Positions 8,788-15,591 of a stretch of 26,640 nucleotides of DNA are shown here, one piece after another. The position numbers and the translations under genes are program-made. The notes beneath the pieces were generated by a model. It ran no database searches and was not told the origin of the DNA. It was given only the letters and a program-made list of their open reading frames with translations. The DNA is from Acholeplasmatales bacterium (GTDB lineage Bacteria > Bacillota_I > Bacilli_A > Acholeplasmatales > Anaeroplasmataceae), in contig JAEELU010000114.1 of NCBI GenBank assembly GCA_016282815.1, forward strand, positions 1-26,640, in the 5' to 3' direction. Within the stretch, counting starts at the first letter, position 1. Every line of letters begins with the position of its first letter.

Positions 8788-9603
8788 ATGATTAAGGAAT
8801 ATGCATACGCTAAAATAAATTTAGCCTTAGAGGTAATGGATATAGTAAATGGTTATCATAAGGTTAATAATTTAATGATTCCTATCGATTTATATGATGA
8901 ATTAACATTTGAAAAATCAGATAAAATAGAATTATTAAATAATGAATTTGAGGATAATATTATCCTTAAGGCAGCAAAGCTATTTATATCTAAATACAAT
9001 ATTAATAGTGGAGTTAGAATTAATTTAATAAAGAACATTCCATCCGCTGCTGGGCTTGCAGGTGGTTCAAGTGATGCTGGGGCCACATTAAGAGGCTTAA
9101 ATCACTTATTTGGTGATATCGCAACAACCTATGAGCTATTAACAATGGCAGAGGAATTAGGTAGTGATGTTCCCTTCTTTATCGAAACTAAATTTGCATT
9201 ATGCGATAATAGAGGAGAAAAGGTAAATCCTATTAATTCTAAATATAAGTCATTTAATATAATGCTTATAAAGCCACAATCTAGCTTATCTACTAAAGAG
9301 GTTTATAGCATCTATGAATATGATGGATCTAATAAGCTAAAAAGAATAAATGAGATTATCGAAAATGTTATAGATAACGATATAGATAAATTAAAATCAA
9401 ATATTTTTAATGATTTAACTACTCCAGCATTAAAGCTAAATCAGGATTTTAATTATATCTATAATGATTTAAAGAACAAAACAAATATATATTTAAGTGG
9501 TAGTGGTCCTACAATGTTTATCATTGAGCCAGAAAAGAATATTATTGATTATGTTAATGATAAATATAAGGATTGCTTTAGATTATTAACAAAGGTGAGA
9601 TAA
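8788..9603 (+). CDS. ispE: 4-diphosphocytidyl-2-C-methyl-D-erythritol kinase
   Basis: IspE is a GHMP-family kinase that phosphorylates CDP-methylerythritol in the MEP (non-mevalonate) isoprenoid pathway. The 271-residue protein begins with the YAKINLALEV strand typical of the family. It carries the ATP-binding glycine-rich motif at residues 85-100 (PSAAGLAGGSSDAGAT) and the C-terminal YLSGSGPTMF motif. Its place after ksgA is also found in Bacillus-type genomes. It implies a MEP pathway elsewhere in the genome. The next gene starts one base after the stop, so the operon continues. Confidence 0.94.
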   Translation: MIKEYAYAKINLALEVMDIVNGYHKVNNLMIPIDLYDELTFEKSDKIELLNNEFEDNIILKAAKLFISKYNINSGVRINLIKNIPSAAGLAGGSSDAGATLRGLNHLFGDIATTYELLTMAEELGSDVPFFIETKFALCDNRGEKVNPINSKYKSFNIMLIKPQSSLSTKEVYSIYEYDGSNKLKRINEIIENVIDNDIDKLKSNIFNDLTTPALKLNQDFNYIYNDLKNKTNIYLSGSGPTMFIIEPEKNIIDYVNDKYKDCFRLLTKVR

Positions 9604-9604
9604 A

Positions 9605-10408
9605 ATGAAAAAGATATTATTTTTAATATTAATGTGCTTTACATTATTTATGGTTACATCATGTGATAGATATCAGACTGGTGATTTAGTTACAACAACT
9701 ATTGATCATCCAACTAATTCTAAAATATTAGAGGTTAGAGATATTTCTGTTAAAATAGGCTATACAACAAAGGGACCTAAGGTTTTAGTTAAAAAATCTG
9801 ATACTCTTGATATTAAGCTTACACGTCAGGAATCAATAGGAAATAAAATCAGCTTTAAGCAGGAGGGTGAAAAGCTAATAATATCAGGTGAGAAAAATGT
9901 AACATATAAAACTGATTATGATGTTACTATTGAATTATCTGGCTTTACCTTCGAAACAGTATTTTTCTATAATGCAGTAGACGCTACATTTGAGGAGGGC
10001 ACATTAACAAACAATGAGGTAACAATGCTTGCAGAAAATGCATCAACTGTTACAATTGATGCTCTTACATGTAATAAGCTAGTATATGAATCTAATAATG
10101 CCTCATCATTAACAATTAAAAGTGCAAAAGTAGACGATATACAATGTGATGCTTTAAATGCCTCATCAGTTGATTTAAAGGGTAGCTCTAGAAATATAAA
10201 GGTTACAGTAAATAATGCCTCAACATTTAAATCAAAGGATTTCACTGCAGATACTGTAGAGGTATCTATTAATCATGCTTCATCATTAGAGATTACAGCT
10301 AATACATCTATTACAGGTAGAATGCAAAGTGCTGGTACATTAAAATATGCTGGGGCAGCAACAGTAGATGTTACTAAGGATGTATCATCAACTATTGAAA
10401 AAATATAG
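9605..10408 (+). CDS. Lipoprotein with GIN-type (DUF2807-like) repeat domain
   Basis: The 267-residue protein starts with a lipoprotein signal peptide: KK, a hydrophobic core, and the lipobox VTSC with the lipidated Cys at position 20. It should be exported and anchored to the outer face of the membrane. The rest is rich in Thr, Ser, Val and Ile. From about residue 144 to 247 it shows about six irregular repeats of 17-24 residues built around N-A-S-S/T (ENASTV, NNASSL, LNASSV, NNASTF, NHASSL, QSAGTL). This pattern is typical of the putative head GIN domain (DUF2807), predicted to form a right-handed beta-helix. No enzyme motif is seen. It is the last gene of the rnmV-ksgA-ispE operon, one base after ispE, an odd partner for cytosolic enzymes. 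Function is unknown; adhesion or an envelope role is only a family-level guess. Confidence 0.8.
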   Translation: MKKILFLILMCFTLFMVTSCDRYQTGDLVTTTIDHPTNSKILEVRDISVKIGYTTKGPKVLVKKSDTLDIKLTRQESIGNKISFKQEGEKLIISGEKNVTYKTDYDVTIELSGFTFETVFFYNAVDATFEEGTLTNNEVTMLAENASTVTIDALTCNKLVYESNNASSLTIKSAKVDDIQCDALNASSVDLKGSSRNIKVTVNNASTFKSKDFTADTVEVSINHASSLEITANTSITGRMQSAGTLKYAGAATVDVTKDVSSTIEKI

Positions 10409-10412
10409 TGAT

Positions 10413-10432
10413 AGTAAAAATGTTTACTTTTT
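10413..10432 (+). terminator. Weak terminator after the lipoprotein gene
   Basis: A 6-bp stem AGTAAA (10413-10418) / TTTACT (10423-10428) with a four-base loop runs into five T's. The stem is short and AT-rich, so termination may be partial. Its right arm coincides with the -35 box of the next promoter. Confidence 0.45.
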
Positions 10433-10451
10433 AATGTCTAAAAAGTATAAT
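10423..10451 (+). promoter_or_regulatory. Promoter of the DUF2188 gene
   Basis: TTTACT (10423-10428), a 17-bp spacer and TATAAT (10446-10451). A leader of about 30 bases and GGAG (10474-10477), ten bases before the ATG at 10488, follow. The -35 is the right arm of the preceding hairpin. Confidence 0.6.
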
Positions 10452-10487
10452 ATTATATAAAGATAACGACAATGGAGGATTTTATAT

Positions 10488-10874
10488 ATGGCAGTAAAAA
10501 CAACAGCTACTAAAGCTTCAAAAAAGGATACAAAGGCACCTGCAAAGAAGGCACCTGCTAAGGCAGCAACAACAAAGTCAGCCGCTAAACCTGCAGCAAA
10601 ACCTGCAGCAAAGCCAGCAGCTAAGCCTGCAAAGCCTGCAGTTATAACAAAGACACCTGCAAAGGCAGGAACTGGTAAAACAGCATATCATGTTTCTAAG
10701 CGTGATAATGATGGTAGAGAGTGGAAGGTATTTATCCAAGGCTCTAATAAGGTAATTAAGCTATTCAATACTCAGGCTGAGGCACTTGAATATGCTAAGA
10801 GCATCTGTAAGAATAAGGATGACGGAAGCTATGTATTATTACATGGCCTGGATGGAAAAATGAGAAAATATTAA
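10488..10874 (+). CDS. Histone-H1-like Ala/Lys/Pro tail fused to a DUF2188 domain
   Basis: This 128-residue, very basic protein has two parts. Residues 1-64 are low-complexity Ala, Lys, Pro and Thr, including a tetrapeptide AAKP repeated in tandem, much like bacterial histone-H1-like or polymerase-tail sequences that bind DNA or RNA through charge. Residues 65-128 match DUF2188: it begins YHVSKRDNDGREWKV, has a TQAEALEYAKSI helix and ends in a LHGLDGKMR strand. DUF2188 proteins are short, and their function is not established. The tail suggests nucleic-acid association; this is an inference from composition. The gene has its own promoter and is followed by a GC-rich hairpin, so it is probably largely monocistronic and perhaps highly expressed. 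The boundaries are secure; the role is unknown. Confidence 0.82.
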   Translation: MAVKTTATKASKKDTKAPAKKAPAKAATTKSAAKPAAKPAAKPAAKPAKPAVITKTPAKAGTGKTAYHVSKRDNDGREWKVFIQGSNKVIKLFNTQAEALEYAKSICKNKDDGSYVLLHGLDGKMRKY

Positions 10875-10875
10875 T

Positions 10876-10904
10876 AGGAGGGGCTAGGCCCCTCTTATCG
10901 TTTT
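10876..10904 (+). terminator. GC-rich hairpin, probable terminator or attenuator
   Basis: AGGAGGGGC (10876-10884) pairs with 10888-10896 (one G-T pair) around a TAG loop, the most GC-rich stem in the window. The following T tract is short and interrupted (ATCGTTTT), so some read-through into the next gene, which shows no promoter of its own, is likely. Confidence 0.6.
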
Positions 10905-10913
10905 GGTGGTATT

Positions 10914-11159
10914 ATGAGAGAAATAAAAATACATGGTATTTATAGACATTTTAAGGGTGATAGTTATTTAGTTGAGGATATCGCATATGATTCTGAAACA
11001 AAGGAAAAAATGGTTGTTTATAGAAGATTATACGGTGATGGCTCATTATGGGTTAGACCTCTTGAAATGTTTTTAAGCGAGGTTGATCACAATAAATATC
11101 CTAACGTTAAGCAAAGATATAGATTTGAGCTATTAGAGATTGAATCTAAAGTAAAATAA
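10914..11159 (+). CDS. DUF1653 family small protein
   Basis: This is an 81-residue protein covering the whole of a DUF1653 domain. The markers are GIYRHFKGDSYLVEDIA near the N-terminus, then a VVYRRLYGDGSLWVRPLEMF core. The family is widespread in Firmicutes and Proteobacteria as a stand-alone small barrel-like domain; no function is established. The ribosome binding site is poor (GGTGG). The start lies ten bases after the preceding hairpin, so expression may depend on read-through from the DUF2188 gene. A lipid kinase gene follows after 15 bases. Confidence 0.85.
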   Translation: MREIKIHGIYRHFKGDSYLVEDIAYDSETKEKMVVYRRLYGDGSLWVRPLEMFLSEVDHNKYPNVKQRYRFELLEIESKVK

Positions 11160-11174
11160 AGGGAGTACTTAATT

Positions 11175-12008
11175 ATGAATTATTTATTATATAACAAGCT
11201 TGCTGGCCAGGTAACATTAGATAAGGCCAAGGAAATAGTTACTAAATTTAATGATAAATTTCCTAATATGGAATTAGTTGATGAGGAGAATTGCTCATTA
11301 GAGGAATTAAATAACAAGCTTGATGATGAGGATAATGTATTACTAATCGGTGGCGATGGAACAGTAAACTTTTTCGCTAATGCTTGGCACAATACGAAAA
11401 TAAAGGGACATTGGTATATTTATTCAGCCGGAACTGGTAATGACTTTTTAACTGATATAGAGGCTAAGGATGGATTCTCTAGCTTAAATGAATATATGGA
11501 TAATTTACCAACAGTAGAGGCTAATGGTGTTAAGAAATATTTCATTAACAATGTTGGCTATGGTGTTGATGGAGATGTTTGTGTAATCGCAGAAGAAAAA
11601 AAGAAAAAGAATAAGAAAATCAATTATGCAAATATATCAATCGGCTTAATCCTATTCGGATTTAAGAAAAGATACTGTAAGGTAAAGGTTGATGGAGTTG
11701 AGCACGAATTTAAAAGATGCTTTATCGCAGCCACTATGAATGGTAGATATTATGGTGGTGGAATGAAGAGTGCTCCAAACCAGGATAGAAAGGGCGATAA
11801 GCTTACTCTAGTTATTATGACTGGCAGATCAAGATTATTAACGTTAATTAGATTTACTAAGATATTTAAGGGCGAGCATACAAAATATAAGAAAACTGTT
11901 TTCCTATATGAAGGTAAGGAAATCGAGGTTTCATTTGATAAGCCATGTGGATTACAATACGATGGTGAGGTAATCCTAAATGTATCAAAATATAAGGTAA
12001 GTAAGTAG
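11175..12008 (+). CDS. Diacylglycerol/lipid kinase (YegS/DgkB type)
   Basis: The 277-residue cytosolic or peripheral-membrane enzyme should phosphorylate diacylglycerol or a related lipid with ATP. The nucleotide-binding motif GGDGT is at residues 59-63 and GTGND at 86-90. A later NNVGYGVDGD segment and YYGGGMKSAPNQDRKGDKL match the second domain of the DAGK catalytic family. In Firmicutes the DgkB members recycle diacylglycerol released during lipoteichoic acid synthesis, but other YegS-like proteins act on different lipids, so no symbol is given. A Lys-rich stretch around residue 140 could contact acidic membrane. The start has GGGAG 8-10 bases upstream. The flavin-binding gene follows 13 bases later. 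Confidence 0.88.
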   Translation: MNYLLYNKLAGQVTLDKAKEIVTKFNDKFPNMELVDEENCSLEELNNKLDDEDNVLLIGGDGTVNFFANAWHNTKIKGHWYIYSAGTGNDFLTDIEAKDGFSSLNEYMDNLPTVEANGVKKYFINNVGYGVDGDVCVIAEEKKKKNKKINYANISIGLILFGFKKRYCKVKVDGVEHEFKRCFIAATMNGRYYGGGMKSAPNQDRKGDKLTLVIMTGRSRLLTLIRFTKIFKGEHTKYKKTVFLYEGKEIEVSFDKPCGLQYDGEVILNVSKYKVSK

Positions 12009-12021
12009 TAGGTGAATTATC

Positions 12022-12582
12022 TTGAAGGAATATTGGAAGGGTGGCAATATGCTAAACCCACTACCTGTAGTTATGGTATCTATGAAGGATAATAATGGAA
12101 ATATGAATATCATTACTGTTGCGTGGTGCGGTAATTTATGTACTAACCCACCAATATTATATATTTCAGTTAGACCTGAAAGATATTCATATGACATTAT
12201 TAAGGAAACAAAGGAATTTGTTGTTAATTTAGTAAGTAAGGATTTAACCTATGCCTGTGATTATTGTGGTGTAAAAAGTGGTAGAGATGTAGATAAATTT
12301 AAAAAGCTAAACCTAACACCACTTGATTCAAAGTACGTTAAGGCACCATCTATATTAGAATCACCTGTTAATATTGAATGTAGGGTAAGAGAAATAATAC
12401 CTCTTGGCTCACATCATATGATAATGGCTGATATATTAGGTGTAACAGTTGATAACAAATATATGGATAGTAATGGAAGATTCTCATTAGAGGAGGCTAA
12501 TTTAATAGCCTATAATCATGGTGAATACTACACATTAGGTGAATATACAGGTAAATTTGGCTATAGCATTAAAAAGAAATAG
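12022..12582 (+). CDS. Flavin reductase-like (FMN-binding split barrel) protein
   Basis: This 186-residue protein of the flavoredoxin/flavin reductase-like family has N-terminal PLPVVMVSM, then NIITVAWCGNLCTNPPILYISVRPERYSYDII, a typical FMN-binding split-barrel arrangement, and ENPxVxI-like SPVNIEC later. The family uses FMN for electron transfer or flavin reduction; the partner is unknown. Start choice: TTG at 12022 has AGGTGA six bases upstream and keeps the family's N-terminal W-x-x-G-N-M-L segment. An in-frame ATG at 12049 would remove nine residues and has only a poor site, but it cannot be excluded. Cys residues at WCGNLC and YACDYC could be redox-active. It is the last gene of the group beginning with DUF1653. 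Confidence 0.82.
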   Translation: MKEYWKGGNMLNPLPVVMVSMKDNNGNMNIITVAWCGNLCTNPPILYISVRPERYSYDIIKETKEFVVNLVSKDLTYACDYCGVKSGRDVDKFKKLNLTPLDSKYVKAPSILESPVNIECRVREIIPLGSHHMIMADILGVTVDNKYMDSNGRFSLEEANLIAYNHGEYYTLGEYTGKFGYSIKKK

Positions 12583-12589
12583 TGAATAA

Positions 12590-12618
12590 TTGCTTTTTTA
12601 CTCATTATATATTATGAT
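12590..12618 (+). promoter_or_regulatory. Candidate promoter of the GGDEF-GAF gene
   Basis: TTGCTT (12590-12595), a 17-bp spacer and TATGAT (12613-12618). A second TATAAT lies just downstream (12622-12627) but lacks a -35 at proper distance. Either would serve the ATG at 12654. Confidence 0.5.
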
Positions 12619-12653
12619 ACATATAATGATTTACGAATTAAATGGAGGGTTCT

Positions 12654-13703
12654 ATGCTTTATAATGAGTTTTTTGATGACAAATATGATAAGATTGATGA
12701 GCTAACTAAGGTTTATAGTAGAGAAGTTATATTTTCATACATGACTCTTTTAATTAGCAAAAATCAACCATTTAATGTTTGTATATTAGATATCGATAAT
12801 TTTAAATATGTAAATGATGGATATGGTCATAAGGTAGGAGATAGAGCCTTATATGAGGTATCTAGAAGAATAGAGGAAATCCTTGGAGATAAGGGTGTTG
12901 TAGGTAGATATGGTGGAGATGAATTTATTCTTGTTGTTCCTGGAAGTATAGAATATGACGATACATGGAATAATTGGCACAATCTACTAGAATGCTCTAA
13001 AAACCTTAAGAGTAAGGACTTAAATGCCTTAAATATGACAGTTACTATGGGCTCTTCAAGATTTCCTAAGGATTCAACTAATATAGATGGATTATTCGAG
13101 CTTGCAGATAAGGCATTATATCGCGGAAAGATGAAGGGTAGAAACTGCTTTATCATCTATTTACCAGAGAAGCATGCTAATATTAACTTAAAATCTGAAA
13201 GAGATAAGGTAGTATCATCTACATATATCTATTCAACTATCTTTAATAAAATGACTCAGGAAAACATAAAGGATGGTATCACAGAAAGCTTAAATTCATT
13301 AGGAAGCTTCTTTATGATAGACCATTTATGTCTATCAACTCCTAATGGATTATATTTTGAATATTTCCATCCTATATGTAAGAAAAGAGATTTTAAGGTC
13401 ATAGATTTATCTATAATGAAGACACATATAAATTCTCATTCAGGAATATTCTATAAGAACTTCATTGAGGATGGCTTAAATAGTAAGCTTACTGCAGCAC
13501 TTGAGGAGCAGGGAATATTCTCAGCCTTCTGGGTTGAGATAAAGGCTCACGGCAAGCTATTTGGTCATGTTAGAGCTGATATAGTATTAAATCCTAGTGG
13601 TAGAATATGGCAAAACTTAGATATGGATGTATTATTAAATTTCGCTCATGTATTAGCAGAGGAATTATACTATAGAGATCTTAAAATTGAAGACATAAAA
13701 TAA
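12654..13703 (+). CDS. Soluble diguanylate cyclase with C-terminal GAF-like domain
   Basis: The 349-residue cytosolic protein has no membrane helix. A GGDEF domain fills residues 15 to about 165: DELTKVYSR start, LDIDNFKYVNDGYGHKVGD substrate segment, intact GGDEF at 87-91, and ADKALYRGKMKGRN end. It should therefore make c-di-GMP. The I-site position reads GDKG, so no classical product inhibition is expected. Residues about 190-349 look like a GAF-type sensor: an initial helix, a central MIDHLCLS strand, then a FSAFWVEI-x-HGKLFGHVRAD core that resembles GAF strands 5-6. Sensor-after-catalytic order is the reverse of most cyclases. The ATG at 12654 is chosen because the upstream ATG at 12642 lies within the ribosome binding site (GGAGGG). 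The cyclase is secure; the GAF assignment is moderate. Confidence 0.88.
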   Translation: MLYNEFFDDKYDKIDELTKVYSREVIFSYMTLLISKNQPFNVCILDIDNFKYVNDGYGHKVGDRALYEVSRRIEEILGDKGVVGRYGGDEFILVVPGSIEYDDTWNNWHNLLECSKNLKSKDLNALNMTVTMGSSRFPKDSTNIDGLFELADKALYRGKMKGRNCFIIYLPEKHANINLKSERDKVVSSTYIYSTIFNKMTQENIKDGITESLNSLGSFFMIDHLCLSTPNGLYFEYFHPICKKRDFKVIDLSIMKTHINSHSGIFYKNFIEDGLNSKLTAALEEQGIFSAFWVEIKAHGKLFGHVRADIVLNPSGRIWQNLDMDVLLNFAHVLAEELYYRDLKIEDIK

Positions 13704-13707
13704 AATC

Positions 13708-13745
13708 GAGTCTGTCAAGAAAAAATACTTGACAGGCTCTTTTTA
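13708..13745 (+). terminator. Terminator after the GGDEF-GAF gene
   Basis: Twelve-base arms GAGTCTGTCAAG (13708-13719) and CTTGACAGGCTC (13728-13739), one G-T pair, flank an eight-base loop and are followed by five T's. The right arm contains the TTGACA -35 of the rpsP promoter. Confidence 0.88.
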
Positions 13746-13756
13746 TATGATATAAT
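13729..13756 (+). promoter_or_regulatory. Strong consensus promoter of rpsP-khpA
   Basis: Consensus TTGACA (13729-13734), a 16-bp spacer and consensus TATAAT (13751-13756), with an extended TGA just upstream of the -10. It is the best sigma-A promoter in the window, as expected for a ribosomal protein gene, and is built partly from the preceding terminator stem. Confidence 0.85.
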
Positions 13757-13794
13757 AGTTAACGAAATTTGAAATAAGAAGGAGTGTATTATTT

Positions 13795-14040
13795 ATGGTA
13801 AAGATTAGATTACAAAGATTTGGTGCACACAAGGCTCCAAAATATCGTATAGTTGCTGCAGACTCAAGATCACCTCGTGATGGTAAGTTCTTAGAGATTT
13901 TAGGTACTTACAATCCATTAACTGAACCTGCAACAGTTACTTTAAATGCTGACAGAATTCAAGCATGGTTAAAGAATGGTGCTCAACCTACAGTTACTGT
14001 TAAGAATATCTTAAAGGCTAACAATATTATTGAAAAGTAA
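13795..14040 (+). CDS. rpsP: 30S ribosomal protein S16
   Basis: The 81-residue S16 is full length. It has the canonical start VKIRLQRFGAHKAPKYRIV, then DSRSPRDGKFLEILGTYNP, and a C-terminal stretch with ALKNGAQPTVTV-like sequence (QAWLKNGAQPT). S16 binds 16S rRNA in the 5' and central domains and is needed for 30S assembly. AAGGAG (13779-13784) lies ten bases before the ATG. khpA follows after 12 bases, the common Firmicute order. Confidence 0.98.
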   Translation: MVKIRLQRFGAHKAPKYRIVAADSRSPRDGKFLEILGTYNPLTEPATVTLNADRIQAWLKNGAQPTVTVKNILKANNIIEK

Positions 14041-14052
14041 GAGGTATTTTTA

Positions 14053-14298
14053 ATGATAAAGTTTGAAGAGTTAATTGAAAGCTTAATTCTTCCTTTAGTC
14101 GCATACCCAAATGAAGTTGAAATTATTAAGGTATCTGAATCTACTGATAATTTAGAATACAAGGTTCTAGTTAATGAAAATGATTTAGGTAGAGTAATTG
14201 GAAAAGGTGGAACAATTGCCAAGGCTATTAGAACAGTTCTATATGCCGGAGCTTCTAAGGAAGGAAAAAAGATACATTTAGATATCGATAGTAAGTAA
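14053..14298 (+). CDS. khpA: KH-domain RNA-binding protein KhpA (YlqC)
   Basis: This is an 81-residue single KH domain. The RNA-binding GxxG loop is GKGG in the segment GRVIGKGGTIAKAIRTVL. In Gram-positives KhpA works with KhpB (Jag/EloR) as an RNA-binding pair that affects cell elongation and post-transcriptional control. It is 12 bases downstream of rpsP with GAGGT as ribosome binding site, and is closed by a strong terminator, so rpsP-khpA form a two-gene transcript here. Confidence 0.93.
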   Translation: MIKFEELIESLILPLVAYPNEVEIIKVSESTDNLEYKVLVNENDLGRVIGKGGTIAKAIRTVLYAGASKEGKKIHLDIDSK

Positions 14299-14334
14299 TA
14301 AAAATGGCTATGAAAGTAGCCATTTTTATTGTTT
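14297..14334 (+). terminator. Terminator after khpA
   Basis: A perfect 14-bp stem AATAAAAATGGCTA (14297-14310) / TAGCCATTTTTATT (14317-14330) with a six-base loop. Its T-rich right side merges with the -35 of the rimM promoter. Confidence 0.88.
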
Positions 14335-14357
14335 TATAGGCCATTTTAAGATATAAT
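14329..14357 (+). promoter_or_regulatory. Promoter of rimM-trmD-malQ-holA
   Basis: TTGTTT (14329-14334), a 17-bp spacer and TATAAT (14352-14357). It overlaps the tail of the khpA terminator, so this operon is independently initiated. Confidence 0.65.
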
Positions 14358-14380
14358 CTAGTATATGGTGGCGATATAAT

Positions 14381-14872
14381 ATGAAATATTATAAATGTGG
14401 TCATGTAATGACAACAAGAGGTATAAAAGGTGAATTAAAGGTTAAAAGCTATTCTGATTTTGATAGATTTAGCCAGGGTAACAATATATATATTTTACAT
14501 AATGGTGAATATGTACTAGAAAGAATCATTAAATCATCATTTAATAGTGGATATTATTATATTACTCTTGAGGGCAAGGAGGATATTAACCTAGTAGAAA
14601 AATATCACAGCAATGATATTTATGTATCCGAGCTTGAAAGAGAAAAGCTAGATGAGGGTGAATATTATTATTCTGAGCTTGTTGGTAAAAAGGTATTAAA
14701 CCAAAATGGTGAGGATAGAGGAATAGTAATAGAAATAAGAGAATTTCCTAAATCTGATTATTTATCTATTAAATATAATGGAAAGATGGTTTTAGTTCCA
14801 TTTATTGATGAATTTATAAAGGAAGTTACTAGTGACACAATAATTGTTAATGAAATTGAGGGATTATTTTGA
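14381..14872 (+). CDS. rimM: Ribosome maturation factor RimM
   Basis: RimM assists assembly of the 30S head, binding near S19. The 163-residue protein has the N-terminal barrel (GHVMTTRGIKGELKVKSYSDF) and the C-terminal PRC-barrel part (YYYSELVGKKVLNQNGEDRG, then MVLVPFIDEFI). GGTGG lies nine bases before the ATG. The stop TGA overlaps the TTG start of trmD, so the two are translationally coupled; the rimM-trmD pair is conserved. Confidence 0.95.
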   Translation: MKYYKCGHVMTTRGIKGELKVKSYSDFDRFSQGNNIYILHNGEYVLERIIKSSFNSGYYYITLEGKEDINLVEKYHSNDIYVSELEREKLDEGEYYYSELVGKKVLNQNGEDRGIVIEIREFPKSDYLSIKYNGKMVLVPFIDEFIKEVTSDTIIVNEIEGLF

Positions 14873-15591
14873 AAATAAAAATATTAACTTTATTTCCTGA
14901 TATGTTTAATGGCTTTTTAAGTGAATCCATTATTAAAAGGGCAATAGATAATAATGTAGTAGATGTTGAAATAATTGATTATAGAATATATTCTAATGAT
15001 AAGCACAATCATGTTGATGATACACCATGTGGTGGTGGTGCTGGCATGGTAATTAGATGTGATGTAATAGATAGAGCTATTAAGGCTAATTGTGGTGATT
15101 CCTCATATATTTGTCTTATGACACCACAGGGTGAAAGATATAATGAGGAAATAACAAAGGAATTAGCTAAAAAGGATGAGATAGTTTTAATCTGTGGTCA
15201 CTATGAGGGCTTCGATGAAAGAGTTAGAGGCTATGTAGATAGAGAGTTATCTATAGGTGATTATGTATTAACTGGTGGAGAAATACCAGCTATGGCTATT
15301 AGTGATAGTGTTATTAGATTATTAGATAATGCAATTAAAGAGGAATCATATAAGGATGATTCATATTTTAATGGATTACTTGAATACCCACAATATACTA
15401 GACCAGTAGAATATAATGGAAAAACTGTGCCTGAGGTATTATTAAATGGTAATCATAAGCTAATTAATGAATATAGATTAAAGGAATCCTTAAGAAAAAC
15501 CTATTTAAGAAGGCCAGATCTTTTAGAAAATAGAGTATTAACTAAGGAAGAAGAAAGATTATTAAATGAAATAAAGAAGGAGGAGATGTAA
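14869..15591 (+). CDS. trmD: tRNA (guanine37-N1)-methyltransferase
   Basis: TrmD methylates G37 next to the anticodon and prevents +1 frameshifting. The 240-residue SPOUT protein starts KIKILTLFPDMF, has the CGGGAGMV loop, the GHYEGFDERV segment, and the trefoil-knot cofactor loop IGDYVLTGGEIPAM. It starts at a TTG (14869) that overlaps the rimM stop by TTGA, with GAGGGA six bases upstream; no nearby ATG would retain the conserved N-terminal strand. The stop overlaps the malQ start by one base (TAATG). Confidence 0.96.
   Translation: MKIKILTLFPDMFNGFLSESIIKRAIDNNVVDVEIIDYRIYSNDKHNHVDDTPCGGGAGMVIRCDVIDRAIKANCGDSSYICLMTPQGERYNEEITKELAKKDEIVLICGHYEGFDERVRGYVDRELSIGDYVLTGGEIPAMAISDSVIRLLDNAIKEESYKDDSYFNGLLEYPQYTRPVEYNGKTVPEVLLNGNHKLINEYRLKESLRKTYLRRPDLLENRVLTKEEERLLNEIKKEEM

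Noticed and set aside
10560..10640. Short tandem repeats as a CRISPR or minisatellite
   Set aside because: The repeats are in frame and encode the AAKP tail of the DUF2188 protein; there are no spacers.
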